In this document: positions 7,317-15,784 of the stretch, piece by piece
Numbering within the stretch: the first letter of the stretch is position 1
How the letters are laid out: every line of letters begins with the position of its first letter
Assembly (NCBI GenBank): GCA_045595785.1
Contig: JAZOBE010000015.1
Location: 1 to 64,000, forward strand
DNA length: 64,000 bases
Direction of reading: 5' to 3'
DNA from: SFLA01 sp045595785
GTDB lineage: Bacteria; Bacillota; Clostridia; Oscillospirales; CAG-382
The notes under the pieces: generated by a model
What the model saw: only the letters and a program-made list of their open reading frames with translations
Database searches by the model: none
What the model was told of the DNA's origin: nothing
Translations under genes and position numbers: made by a program

Positions 7317-9174
7317 CGGTTTTCCTTTGTGTAAGCCATACCAACAGCACGGAAATATCCGCAGGTGATATGCCGGATATTCGGGACGCTTGTCCAACTG
7401 ATGCAGGGCGGAGCGCATTAAGCTTTTGCGCCGCTTCAAGACGGATTCCCTTTATAAGCGAATAATCCGCATCGGCAGGAAGCGCTTTGTCCTCCAGCTT
7501 GCTTACGCGTTTTACCTCGTCCAGTTCTTTTTTGATATAGCCTTCGTATTTTATCTCGGTCTCCGCACGTCTGGCAACCTCGCGCTTTACATTTCTGCCG
7601 TCCAGCGCGCATATATCCTCGTGGGTTATTGCAGGGCGTTTGATAAGCTCTGCCTTTCTCATACCGCCCTCGGGTTCTACGTATCCACGGGATAAAAGCA
7701 GATTTGTAAGCGCCTCTGTTTTGGGTACGGAATTGGTGCGGAGATGGTTTATCTCTTCTTCCACTTGCTTGTAAAGCTGTACGTATTCATCGTACTTTTC
7801 GTCAGAAACAAGTCCTGCGTATCTGCCGTAATCAATAAGACGCTGTTTAGCATTGTCCTGCCTCAAAAGCAGACGGTATTCGCTACGGGATGTCATCATA
7901 CGGTAAGGCTCATTTGTGCCCTTGGTTACGAGATCGTCAATAAGCGTGCCGATATAGCTCTCGCTTCGCTTAAGTATTATCTGCTCTCTGCCTTGAATTT
8001 TCAAGGAAGCGTTAATTCCCGCGATAATACCTTGTGCCGCCGCCTCCTCATATCCCGAGCTTCCGTTAAACTGTCCTGCGCCGTACAGACCCTGCAAGGA
8101 CTTGAACTCCAAGGTCGCGTACATTTGAGTAGGGTCGGCACAATCATATTCAATGGCGTATGCGGTGCGCATAAACACAGCGTTTTCCAATCCCTTTATA
8201 GAGTGGACTATCTGCTTTTGAACTTCCTCGGGCAAAGAGGAGGAAAGTCCCTGAAGATACATTTCCTTTGTGTGCTCGCCCATAGGCTCAACGAATATCT
8301 GGTGGCGTTCCTTGTCCGCAAAGCGCACCACCTTGTCCTCAATAGAGGGGCAGTATCTGGGCCCCGTTCCCTTGATAACACCCGAGAAAAGGGGGGAACG
8401 GTGCAGGTTTTCTCTTATAATACGATGGGTTTCGGTGTTGGTATAGGTGATATAGCATTCCCGTTTGTTTTTGCCTGCGTTTTCGTCTGAAAAGCGGGTA
8501 GCAAACTCATCACCCTCCTGCCTTTCCATCTTGTCGTAATCAAGACTGTCAGCGTGTACTCTGGGGGGAGTTCCGGTTTTGAAACGGGTGAGGATTATAC
8601 CGTTTTCTCGTAAAGACTGCGAAAGTCTGTCTGCGGAAATGGTGTTGTCGGGTCCGGAAGAATATGCGTGCTCACCTGCGATTATCTTGCCTTTGAGTGA
8701 AGTGCCCGTTGCGATGATAACAGCCTTGGCAGGAAAATGTCCGCCAAAGGCAGTATCAACTCCCGTAACCTTGCCGTCCTCTGCGGTTATTCCCGTTACC
8801 TCCGCCTGAATGAGCGTGAGGTTTTGGGTGCTTTCCACCACTTCGGTCATATAGTTTCTGTATGCCACTCTGTCTGCCTGCAAGCGGAGCGAGTGTACCG
8901 CAGGACCCTTGCTGGCATTTAACATTCTGCTTTGAAGCATAGCAAAGTCGGCGGCTTTTCCCATCTCACCGCCTAAAGCATCCACTTCATATACCAGGTG
9001 CCCTTTTCCCGTTCCTCCAATGGAAGGGTTGCAGGGCATATTGCCCACAAGGTCAAGGGTAAGGGTAAACAGCGCGGTCTTTAATCCCATTCGGGCACCG
9101 GCAAGCGCCGCTTCAATTCCTGCATGACCTGCGCCCACAACCGCAATATCATAGTTTTCTGCTGTATAACTCAT
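7300..9174 (-). CDS. mnmG: tRNA uridine-5-carboxymethylaminomethyl modification enzyme MnmG (GidA)
   Basis: 624 residues, the normal length for the family. An N-terminal FAD-binding motif (VVGAGHAGIEAA, 12-23) is followed by CNPSIGGTGKGHL (48-60), both signatures of MnmG. With MnmE it installs the 5-carboxymethylaminomethyl group on the wobble uridine of tRNAs reading codons ending in A/G, which would include the tRNA-Gln(TTG) in this window. It starts 3 bp after mnmE and overlaps rsmG. The ribosome binding site (GTAGGT) is weak, consistent with coupling to mnmE. Confidence 0.97.
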   Translation of the reverse strand: MSYTAENYDIAVVGAGHAGIEAALAGARMGLKTALFTLTLDLVGNMPCNPSIGGTGKGHLVYEVDALGGEMGKAADFAMLQSRMLNASKGPAVHSLRLQADRVAYRNYMTEVVESTQNLTLIQAEVTGITAEDGKVTGVDTAFGGHFPAKAVIIATGTSLKGKIIAGEHAYSSGPDNTISADRLSQSLRENGIILTRFKTGTPPRVHADSLDYDKMERQEGDEFATRFSDENAGKNKRECYITYTNTETHRIIRENLHRSPLFSGVIKGTGPRYCPSIEDKVVRFADKERHQIFVEPMGEHTKEMYLQGLSSSLPEEVQKQIVHSIKGLENAVFMRTAYAIEYDCADPTQMYATLEFKSLQGLYGAGQFNGSSGYEEAAAQGIIAGINASLKIQGREQIILKRSESYIGTLIDDLVTKGTNEPYRMMTSRSEYRLLLRQDNAKQRLIDYGRYAGLVSDEKYDEYVQLYKQVEEEINHLRTNSVPKTEALTNLLLSRGYVEPEGGMRKAELIKRPAITHEDICALDGRNVKREVARRAETEIKYEGYIKKELDEVKRVSKLEDKALPADADYSLIKGIRLEAAQKLNALRPASVGQASRISGISPADISVLLVWLTQRKTDEKHS

Positions 9175-9177
9175 AAT

Positions 9178-10524
9178 TTATTTACCTACGCAAAAATGCG
9201 AAAAAATCTCGTTTACAATTTCTTGTGTCGCCGTTCTGCCGTCGATCTCACCCAAAGCGGATATGGCGCGCTCAATACACTCGCCTGCAATATCCTGAGT
9301 AAATCCGTCCAGGGCGGTTATGGCATCGTCAATATTTTCCATTGCCCGTCTTATGGCGGCATACTGCCTTGCGGAAACGATTATATCTTCACTGTCCGCT
9401 TGAGATGAACCGGAAAATATGCGTATTTTTTCCTTTAATTCGTTTTCGCCGTCTCCCGTAGCCGCAGACATATATACTGCGTTTTCAAAGGGCGCAACCG
9501 ATATTCTTCCTTTATCGCACTTGTTCATAACCGTTATAACACGGTCTTTTTTATCCTCAAGCAGACTGATAAGCTCCATATCCTCACCGTCAAGAGGATT
9601 ACTGCAGTCAAACACAGCTATGATAAGAGACGCTTTTTCTATTTCCTTTATACTGCGCTTTATTCCTGCCGCCTCCACAGTTTCTCCGCTTTCCCGTATG
9701 CCTGCGGTGTCCGCCAGATTAAGCAGAATATCATCCACCTTTACCTGCTCGGTAATAACGTCACGGGTGGTACCTGCAATGTCGGTTACAATAGCTCTGT
9801 CGGTACCGCAAAGTAAATTCATAAGTGTGGATTTTCCCGTGTTTGGCTTTCCTGCAATAACCGTGGGAATACCCTCGGATATAGCTTTTCCGTATTTATG
9901 TGTGCCTGCAAGTCTGTTAAGCTCGTCCTTAACATTCTTCAGTGAGCCCAGCATTTCCTCCACCGACATATCCGTCATATCCTCGTCGGGATAATCAATA
10001 TACGCATACACCGTGGCGGCGGTGAGTATAAGCTTTGAGCAGACAAAATCTATTTTTTTGCTTATATTTCCGTCAAGCTGGCGCAGGCTTACCGCAAGAT
10101 GCTTTTCACTGTGGGCATCAATAAGTCCGCCTACAGCCTCCGCCTGTGAAAGTGTAATTTTTCCGTTTATATACGCACGTCTGGTGAACTCTCCCGCACC
10201 GGCAGGAACAGCCCCTGCCGCAAAGCATGCACGAAGCAGCTTTTCCTGCACCAATACTCCGCCGTGACAGCAAAGCTCTGCCGTGTCCTCTCCCGTAAAG
10301 GAACGGGGGGATATAAATACAGTCGCCATACCGTCATCAAAATTACCGTCCTCATCACGGAAATATCCGTGTACGGCTTTGCCCGCGGGGTAATCGCATA
10401 TATCCTTTCCGCTTGCAGGCAAAAACACCTTGCGGCAGACGGATACGGCATCCTCGCCGGATATTCGTATTAATGCCACACCGCCTTTTCCTCTGGGGGT
10501 GGATATTGCCGCAACGGTACTCAT
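9178..10524 (-). CDS. mnmE: tRNA modification GTPase MnmE (TrmE)
   Basis: 448 residues. The N-terminal folate-binding domain opens with TVAAISTPRGKGGVALIR. An inserted G domain carries the P-loop GKPNTGKST (225-233), the DIAGTTRD switch and DTAG (272-275). The protein ends in CVGK, the catalytic-cysteine C-terminus typical of MnmE. It works as a K+-dependent GTPase in complex with MnmG. Its ATG overlaps the trmL stop by 4 bp (ATGA), and GGGAG lies 10 bp upstream of the start. Confidence 0.97.
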   Translation of the reverse strand: MSTVAAISTPRGKGGVALIRISGEDAVSVCRKVFLPASGKDICDYPAGKAVHGYFRDEDGNFDDGMATVFISPRSFTGEDTAELCCHGGVLVQEKLLRACFAAGAVPAGAGEFTRRAYINGKITLSQAEAVGGLIDAHSEKHLAVSLRQLDGNISKKIDFVCSKLILTAATVYAYIDYPDEDMTDMSVEEMLGSLKNVKDELNRLAGTHKYGKAISEGIPTVIAGKPNTGKSTLMNLLCGTDRAIVTDIAGTTRDVITEQVKVDDILLNLADTAGIRESGETVEAAGIKRSIKEIEKASLIIAVFDCSNPLDGEDMELISLLEDKKDRVITVMNKCDKGRISVAPFENAVYMSAATGDGENELKEKIRIFSGSSQADSEDIIVSARQYAAIRRAMENIDDAITALDGFTQDIAGECIERAISALGEIDGRTATQEIVNEIFSHFCVGK

Positions 10525-11006
10525 TTGAACAGATCTCCCTCGGTCTTAAAACCGTCAAAATTATTTTGTCTCAACGCCTCGTAAACAGCAATTGCCGCCG
10601 CGTTGGAAAGATTAAGGCTGCGTATCTCGTCCAGCATGGGGATTCTCACACAGGACTCTCTGTTTGCTTTAAGCAGTTCCTCGGGCAGACCCTTTGTCTC
10701 TTTGCCGAAGATAAGGTAAACGTCGCCCGTATAACAAACGTCGGTATACTTTTTGTCTGCCTTGGTGGTAAAATACCAAAAGGCGCCCACGTTCTTTTCG
10801 TAAAACTCTTCAATGTTGTCGTAATACCTTACGTCCAGATATTTCCAATAATCCAGCCCTGCACGCTTTAAGGTGCGGTCACTTATCTCAAAGCCAAAAG
10901 GACGTATGAGATGAAGCGTCGCTCCGGTGGCGGCGCAGGTACGGGATATGTTTCCGGTGTTTTGGGGTATTTCAGGCTCTAAAAGCACTACGTTTATACG
11001 GCTCAA
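10521..11006 (-). CDS. trmL: tRNA (cytidine/uridine-2'-O-)-methyltransferase TrmL
   Basis: 161 residues of the SPOUT (trefoil-knot) superfamily. INVVLLEPEIPQNTGNISRTC at the N-terminus, HLIRPFGFEISDRTLKRAGLDYW, the knot motif LIFGKETKGLPEEL and LNLSNAAAIAVYEALRQ are all diagnostic of TrmL, which 2'-O-methylates position 34 of leucine tRNAs. No ATG is available; a TTG at 11006 has AGAGG nine bases upstream and gives an N-terminus like relatives, while a TTG at 11012 would be only three bases from it. First gene of the modification operon. Confidence 0.92.
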   Translation of the reverse strand: MSRINVVLLEPEIPQNTGNISRTCAATGATLHLIRPFGFEISDRTLKRAGLDYWKYLDVRYYDNIEEFYEKNVGAFWYFTTKADKKYTDVCYTGDVYLIFGKETKGLPEELLKANRESCVRIPMLDEIRSLNLSNAAAIAVYEALRQNNFDGFKTEGDLFK

Positions 11007-11034
11007 ACTCAAAAACCTCTTTTCTTTACCTCAT

Positions 11035-11063
11035 AGTATATAACATTTTCGTTAAATATGCAA
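11035..11063 (-). promoter_or_regulatory. Promoter of the trmL-mnmE-mnmG-rsmG operon
   Basis: TTGCAT (11058-11063) and TATACT (11035-11040) on the minus strand with a 17-bp spacer, about 25 bp before the TTG start. It is divergent from the secA promoter. Confidence 0.6.
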
Positions 11064-11105
11064 TTATTTTTACAAAAAGGTATGTATTTTTCTCTTCTTT
11101 TGATG

Positions 11106-11111
11106 TATAAT
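11106..11111 (+). promoter_or_regulatory. -10 element of the secA promoter
   Basis: TATAAT in the sequence TGATGTATAAT, 38 bp before the secA start. No good -35 is visible at 16-18 bp, so activity is less certain than for other promoters in the window. Confidence 0.45.
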
Positions 11112-11149
11112 AAACTGATTAAGACTATAAATAGGAGGAATTTTTACTT

Positions 11150-13891
11150 ATGTCTTTTCTTTCTACACTGTTTCCGTCCTACAGCGCGAGACAGATCAAA
11201 AAGCTGAACGTAATTGCTGATAAAATAGATGCACTTGCAGACCGTTATTCCGCTATGAGCGATGACGAGCTGAAAGCGCAAACCGATATATTTCGTTCCC
11301 GCCTGCAAAAGGGGGAAACCACAGATGACCTGCTGCCTGAAGCCTTTGCCGTTGTCCGCGAGGTAGCGGACAGAGTTCTGGGCAAGCGTCCCTTCCGTGT
11401 ACAGCTTCTTGCAGGTATAGTACTGCATCAGGGCAGAATTGCGGAAATGAAGACCGGTGAGGGTAAGACCCTTATGGCTACTCTTCCCGCATATCTTAAC
11501 GCACTTGAAGGCAAGGGCGTACACGTTGTTACCGTAAACGATTACCTTGCAAAGCGAGACAGTGAGTGGAACGGAAATATATTCCGCTTTCTCGGTCTCT
11601 CTGTAGGACTTATTATTAACGGTCTCACTCCCGACCAGCGCAAAGCGGCTTATGCCTGCGATATTACCTATGGCACCAATAACGAAATGGGCTTCGATTA
11701 CCTCCGTGATAATATGGTGGTGTACAAGGAGCGTCAGGTGCAGAGAGGACATTTCTTCGCTATCGTTGACGAGGTGGACTCTATTCTTATCGACGAAGCC
11801 CGTACCCCCCTTATTATTTCCGGCGCAGGCGAAAAAAGCTCGGAAATGTATGAGAAGGTGGATCGTTTCGTGCGCCGTCTCAAGCCTCTTGTTATAAAGG
11901 AGAACGATTCCAAAAAGTCTGACGAGGATCTGGAAGAGGATTATATCGTTGACGAAAAGGCGCGTAACGCAGTTCTTACCGGTAATGGTATTAAAAAGGC
12001 GGAAGAATACTTCGGAATAGAAAATCTGGGTGACTACGAAAATACCGACCTTGTGCATTATCTTAACAATGCTATCCGTGCTCACGGCGTTATGAAGGAC
12101 GATGTGGACTATATCGTCAAGGACGGCGAGGTGCTTATTATAGACTCCTTTACGGGACGTATTATGCCCGGCAGACGTTTCTCTAACGGCTTGCATCAGG
12201 CTATTGAAGCCAAGGAAAACGTTGATATTCAGAAGGAGAATATGACTCAGGCGACCATCACCTTCCAGAATTACTTCAGAATGTACCAAAAGCTTTCGGG
12301 CATGACCGGTACCGCAGTAACCGAGGAAGAGGAGTTCCGCGGCATATACAGTCTTGACGTTGTGGAGATACCTACCAACCGTCCTATGATCAGAAAAGAC
12401 CATAATGACGTAATGTATACCACCATAAACGGAAAATACCGTGCTATTATTGCGCAGATACTTGAATGCCACAAGAAGGGACAGCCCGTTCTGGTAGGTA
12501 CCGCTTCTATAGATAAGAGTGAGGCGCTTTCCAAAATACTTACCGTAAACAAGATAAAGCACAGCGTGCTTAATGCCAAGAACCACGAAAAGGAAGCAGA
12601 GATAATCGCACAGGCAGGTAAGTTCGGTGCGGTCACCATCGCTACCAATATGGCAGGACGAGGCACCGATATTATGCTTGGCGGTAACTCCGAGTATCTT
12701 GCAAAGGCACAGATGCGTGACGAGGGATTTACCGAGGAGCAGATATTCGAATCCACCGAATTCGGTGTTACTGACGATGCGGATATTATTGCCGCAAGAC
12801 AGCGCTTTAAGGAGATCGAGGCTGAAAAGCGTATTGTTACCGATGAGGAAAGATCCCGTGTTCTTGAAGCCGGCGGATTGTTCATTCTCGGTACGGAGCG
12901 TCACGAAAGCCGACGTATTGACAACCAGCTCCGCGGTCGTTCGGGACGACAGGGCGACCCCGGCGAAAGCAGATTCTTCCTCTCTATGCAGGATGACCTT
13001 ATGCGTCTCTTCGGCGGAGACAGAATTCAGGCACTTGCCGCCAATATTCCCGATGATCAGCCCATTGACCTTAAAATACTCTCCAACAGCGTAGAGACCG
13101 CACAAAAGCGTCTTGAGGGCAACAATTACGAGCGACGTAAGAACGTGCTTCAGTATGATGACGTTATGAACCGTCAGCGTGAGCTTATTTACCGTCAGCG
13201 TAATGACGTGCTTGAAAACCGTGATCTTAAGAGCACTATCGAAAAGATGATAGACGAATATATCGACGGCGGTATGTTCGAGTTTATCGGTGAGCGCACC
13301 TATGACGAATGGAATCTTGACGGATTGCGCACTCACTTTGCAGGTGTACTGTGCGGTGAGGACGATTTCCGTTATACCGATGAACAGCTTAAAAAGCTTA
13401 AAGCTTCCGATATCAGAGAGCTTCTTACCAATCGCGCACAACAGCGTTATGCACTTCAGGAGGAGATTTTTACTCCCGAGGTGTTCCGTGAGATAGAGCG
13501 CAGACTCCTGCTTGCCAGTGTTGACCGCAACTGGGTAATTCACATTGATGCGATGGATGATCTTATTTCCAGCGTTGGACTTAACGCATACGCCCAGCGT
13601 GATCCCGTTACACAGTACAAGATACAGGGAAGCGATATGTTTGACGAAATGATCGCTACTATTCGTGAGGAGACGGTCCGCCGCGTGCTTACCGTTTCTC
13701 CCAAACGTCACGTAGAGCGCAAGCAGATATTGGTTGACGGTACTGCAGGAATGAAAGGGGATAAATCCCTTAACCGCACCGTTAAAAAGGCTCCCGTAAA
13801 GGCAGGCCCTAACGATCCCTGCCCCTGCGGAAGCGGTAAAAAATATAAAAAGTGCTGCGGTTCTCCCGCAAACGAAGCAAAAGGTGAATAA
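11150..13891 (+). CDS. secA: Preprotein translocase ATPase SecA
   Basis: 913 residues, full length. Nucleotide-binding domain 1 has MKTGEGKTLMA (Walker A, 103-107) and DEVDSILIDEARTPLI (about 206-221). NBD2 shows GTASIDKSE, TNMAGRGTDIMLGG and ERHESRRIDNQLRGRSGRQGD. The C-terminus ends in the zinc-binding SEC-C tail DPCPCGSGKKYKKCC, which contacts SecB or ribosomes in other species. It drives protein export through SecYEG. The ATG has AGGAGG upstream. Two membrane-protein genes and asnB follow at very short distances, so they are probably co-transcribed. Confidence 0.98.
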   Translation: MSFLSTLFPSYSARQIKKLNVIADKIDALADRYSAMSDDELKAQTDIFRSRLQKGETTDDLLPEAFAVVREVADRVLGKRPFRVQLLAGIVLHQGRIAEMKTGEGKTLMATLPAYLNALEGKGVHVVTVNDYLAKRDSEWNGNIFRFLGLSVGLIINGLTPDQRKAAYACDITYGTNNEMGFDYLRDNMVVYKERQVQRGHFFAIVDEVDSILIDEARTPLIISGAGEKSSEMYEKVDRFVRRLKPLVIKENDSKKSDEDLEEDYIVDEKARNAVLTGNGIKKAEEYFGIENLGDYENTDLVHYLNNAIRAHGVMKDDVDYIVKDGEVLIIDSFTGRIMPGRRFSNGLHQAIEAKENVDIQKENMTQATITFQNYFRMYQKLSGMTGTAVTEEEEFRGIYSLDVVEIPTNRPMIRKDHNDVMYTTINGKYRAIIAQILECHKKGQPVLVGTASIDKSEALSKILTVNKIKHSVLNAKNHEKEAEIIAQAGKFGAVTIATNMAGRGTDIMLGGNSEYLAKAQMRDEGFTEEQIFESTEFGVTDDADIIAARQRFKEIEAEKRIVTDEERSRVLEAGGLFILGTERHESRRIDNQLRGRSGRQGDPGESRFFLSMQDDLMRLFGGDRIQALAANIPDDQPIDLKILSNSVETAQKRLEGNNYERRKNVLQYDDVMNRQRELIYRQRNDVLENRDLKSTIEKMIDEYIDGGMFEFIGERTYDEWNLDGLRTHFAGVLCGEDDFRYTDEQLKKLKASDIRELLTNRAQQRYALQEEIFTPEVFREIERRLLLASVDRNWVIHIDAMDDLISSVGLNAYAQRDPVTQYKIQGSDMFDEMIATIREETVRRVLTVSPKRHVERKQILVDGTAGMKGDKSLNRTVKKAPVKAGPNDPCPCGSGKKYKKCCGSPANEAKGE

Positions 13892-13893
13892 TA

Positions 13894-14463
13894 ATGGGAT
13901 TCGGTTTAGTCTTGCTGGGTCTGGCTCTGCTTATAGGAGTTGAGGCAGGCTTCGGCGTTATCGGATATCCGCTTATTTGCTACGGCTGTATCAAATTAAG
14001 CCGAATTCACGATGATTTTAAAATATGCGCTGTTCTTGCGCTGTTAAATATACCGTATTCGGCGGCGTCGGGGCTGACTCTGTTCGGATTTCTCCCTGCC
14101 AATAATACGGTTACCAATTGCCTCAACGTAATGCATTACGTGTTTTCCGCGTTTATGTTTTGGTATTTCTGTATGCGTATACGCGCCATCGCCAAGGAAG
14201 GCGAGGACGAAAGACTTACTTCCACAGCCATCTTTAACGGTCTTATGGCGGTAAGCTACTGTGTCTGGACTCTGGCAGTGGTTTTTGTTCCGTTTATACA
14301 GAATACCATTATAGCAGGTCTGTTGGTATTACTTAAATACGTACTGTTGGTTATGGGAATATTCTTCCTGCTTTCCTGCGGTGCAAAAATAACCACACCT
14401 GCGCAGATGGCAAGAGAAAAAGCGCAGGAGATTGAAAAGGTAAATAAAAAGAACAAAAAATAA
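13894..14463 (+). CDS. Small integral membrane protein of unknown function
   Basis: 189 residues with about five hydrophobic segments, starting with GFGLVLLGLALLIGVEAGFGVIG, and a highly basic C-terminus (KVNKKNKK) likely in the cytoplasm. It begins 2 bp after the secA stop with AAAGGTG as ribosome binding site and is followed 13 bp later by a second membrane protein. I recognise no family. Position next to secA suggests co-expression; a role in export is not shown by the sequence. Confidence 0.8.
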   Translation: MGFGLVLLGLALLIGVEAGFGVIGYPLICYGCIKLSRIHDDFKICAVLALLNIPYSAASGLTLFGFLPANNTVTNCLNVMHYVFSAFMFWYFCMRIRAIAKEGEDERLTSTAIFNGLMAVSYCVWTLAVVFVPFIQNTIIAGLLVLLKYVLLVMGIFFLLSCGAKITTPAQMAREKAQEIEKVNKKNKK

Positions 14464-14476
14464 AGGAGGAGTAAAG

Positions 14477-15784
14477 GTGAAAAAGAAAACGCTGCCGTTT
14501 TTTCTGTCTCCGCTTATACCCATAGGCGTTATATTTCTGTGCAACCCAATATTCGGTATAACAGATATTTTGCCCGATGTTATCGGATGCCTGTGCTTGT
14601 GGCTGGGACTGACCGAGCTTTCGTATATCGAAAGCCGCATAGATTTTGCCCGTAAAAAGCTTCTTTTGCTGGCGGCGGTATGCGGAATAAAGCTTGTACT
14701 CACTCCTTACGTTTCCCGCAGCGGCGTTTCTTCGGATATGCTGGCGGCAACGGCATTCTTCGGCGTGATAGAAGCGTTACTGCTCATACTTATTTTTAAC
14801 GATGTTTACGAGGGGCTTACATACGCAGTTTCCCGTAGAGGTGAGGGGGAATCGCTCAGAGCTTTTGACGGAGCGAAAATACTTGCCATTGTATTCGTGA
14901 TTGCCCGCACGTTGCTTAACATTATTCCCGAATGCGCTTCTATTTTTGAGCTTGCCGCCCATACGGATATTACCAACGCAGAGCTGTTTTACAGCATTGC
15001 GGGACTGAAAAATTATTTCCACCTGCTTAACGGATTTTTGGTGCTTATTGCAGGTATATGGTGGGCAGTAAGCTTATGCGGTATTTTCCGCAGACTTCGC
15101 AAGGATACGCTGTTTGTCTCCCGTCTGGAGGAGTCTTATGACAGCGGATATTCACAAAATCTTGCCGTTAAAGTAAAAATGTGGTTGAAAACAGCCGCCC
15201 GAATAGTTATGCTGGCGCTTGTTTTCTATTTCCCGTTGGATATCGTATTTACCAGCGTGCTTCCTAATTTCGTTGCAACTGCACTGCTTCTTTTAGGCGT
15301 TTCCGTTATGGGAATACCTTTAAGAAAAAAGCTTTGGAAGCAGTTTAATATACCTGTTTGTATCTATGCTTTTGCAATTCAGATATTTGCATACGTATAT
15401 CGCGCTTTGGCGGTAGATCTGACTATAGACTTTTTCCATCAGCTTGTTGTTATCGACGTTGTCATTTGCTCGGTCATAGGTATTGCGGAGATAGTGTCTT
15501 TTGTTTTGCTTGCCAAAATGTGCGAGAGGATATTTAATGGCTACGTTGAGCAGATATGTCCTGAGGGAACCGAAAAGCTTATGTATTCGGCAAAGATAGC
15601 GGTATACGCTTCAAGCATTATATATCTTGTAGGCTACGCGCTCCCCTTGCTCAGAGGTTATCTTGTAATCCCTCAGGCAGTTGCTTTAATAGTTATCGGC
15701 GCAATAATAAACTCAAACGTTAATTTCGTTACTGGAAGTTTAGAAGATCCGGAGGTTAGCAGTAAATTATGTGCGGATTCATAG
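14477..15784 (+). CDS. Polytopic membrane protein of unknown function
   Basis: 435 residues starting at a GTG preceded by AAAGGAGGAG. There are about nine to ten hydrophobic segments. The N-terminus (PFFLSPLIPIGVIFLCNPIFGI...LPDVIGCLCLWLGLTELS) resembles that of the preceding gene in topology (first helix followed by a Leu/Cys-rich helix), so the two may be distant relatives, but this is only an impression. The last 16 bp overlap asnB, implying translational coupling. No catalytic motif was recognised. Confidence 0.8.
   Translation: MKKKTLPFFLSPLIPIGVIFLCNPIFGITDILPDVIGCLCLWLGLTELSYIESRIDFARKKLLLLAAVCGIKLVLTPYVSRSGVSSDMLAATAFFGVIEALLLILIFNDVYEGLTYAVSRRGEGESLRAFDGAKILAIVFVIARTLLNIIPECASIFELAAHTDITNAELFYSIAGLKNYFHLLNGFLVLIAGIWWAVSLCGIFRRLRKDTLFVSRLEESYDSGYSQNLAVKVKMWLKTAARIVMLALVFYFPLDIVFTSVLPNFVATALLLLGVSVMGIPLRKKLWKQFNIPVCIYAFAIQIFAYVYRALAVDLTIDFFHQLVVIDVVICSVIGIAEIVSFVLLAKMCERIFNGYVEQICPEGTEKLMYSAKIAVYASSIIYLVGYALPLLRGYLVIPQAVALIVIGAIINSNVNFVTGSLEDPEVSSKLCADS

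Noticed and set aside
11144..13711. Long antisense open frame (855 codons) opposite secA
   Set aside because: It is the mirror of a highly conserved gene with strong codon bias; its translation is low-complexity and lacks any known motif or ribosome binding site.
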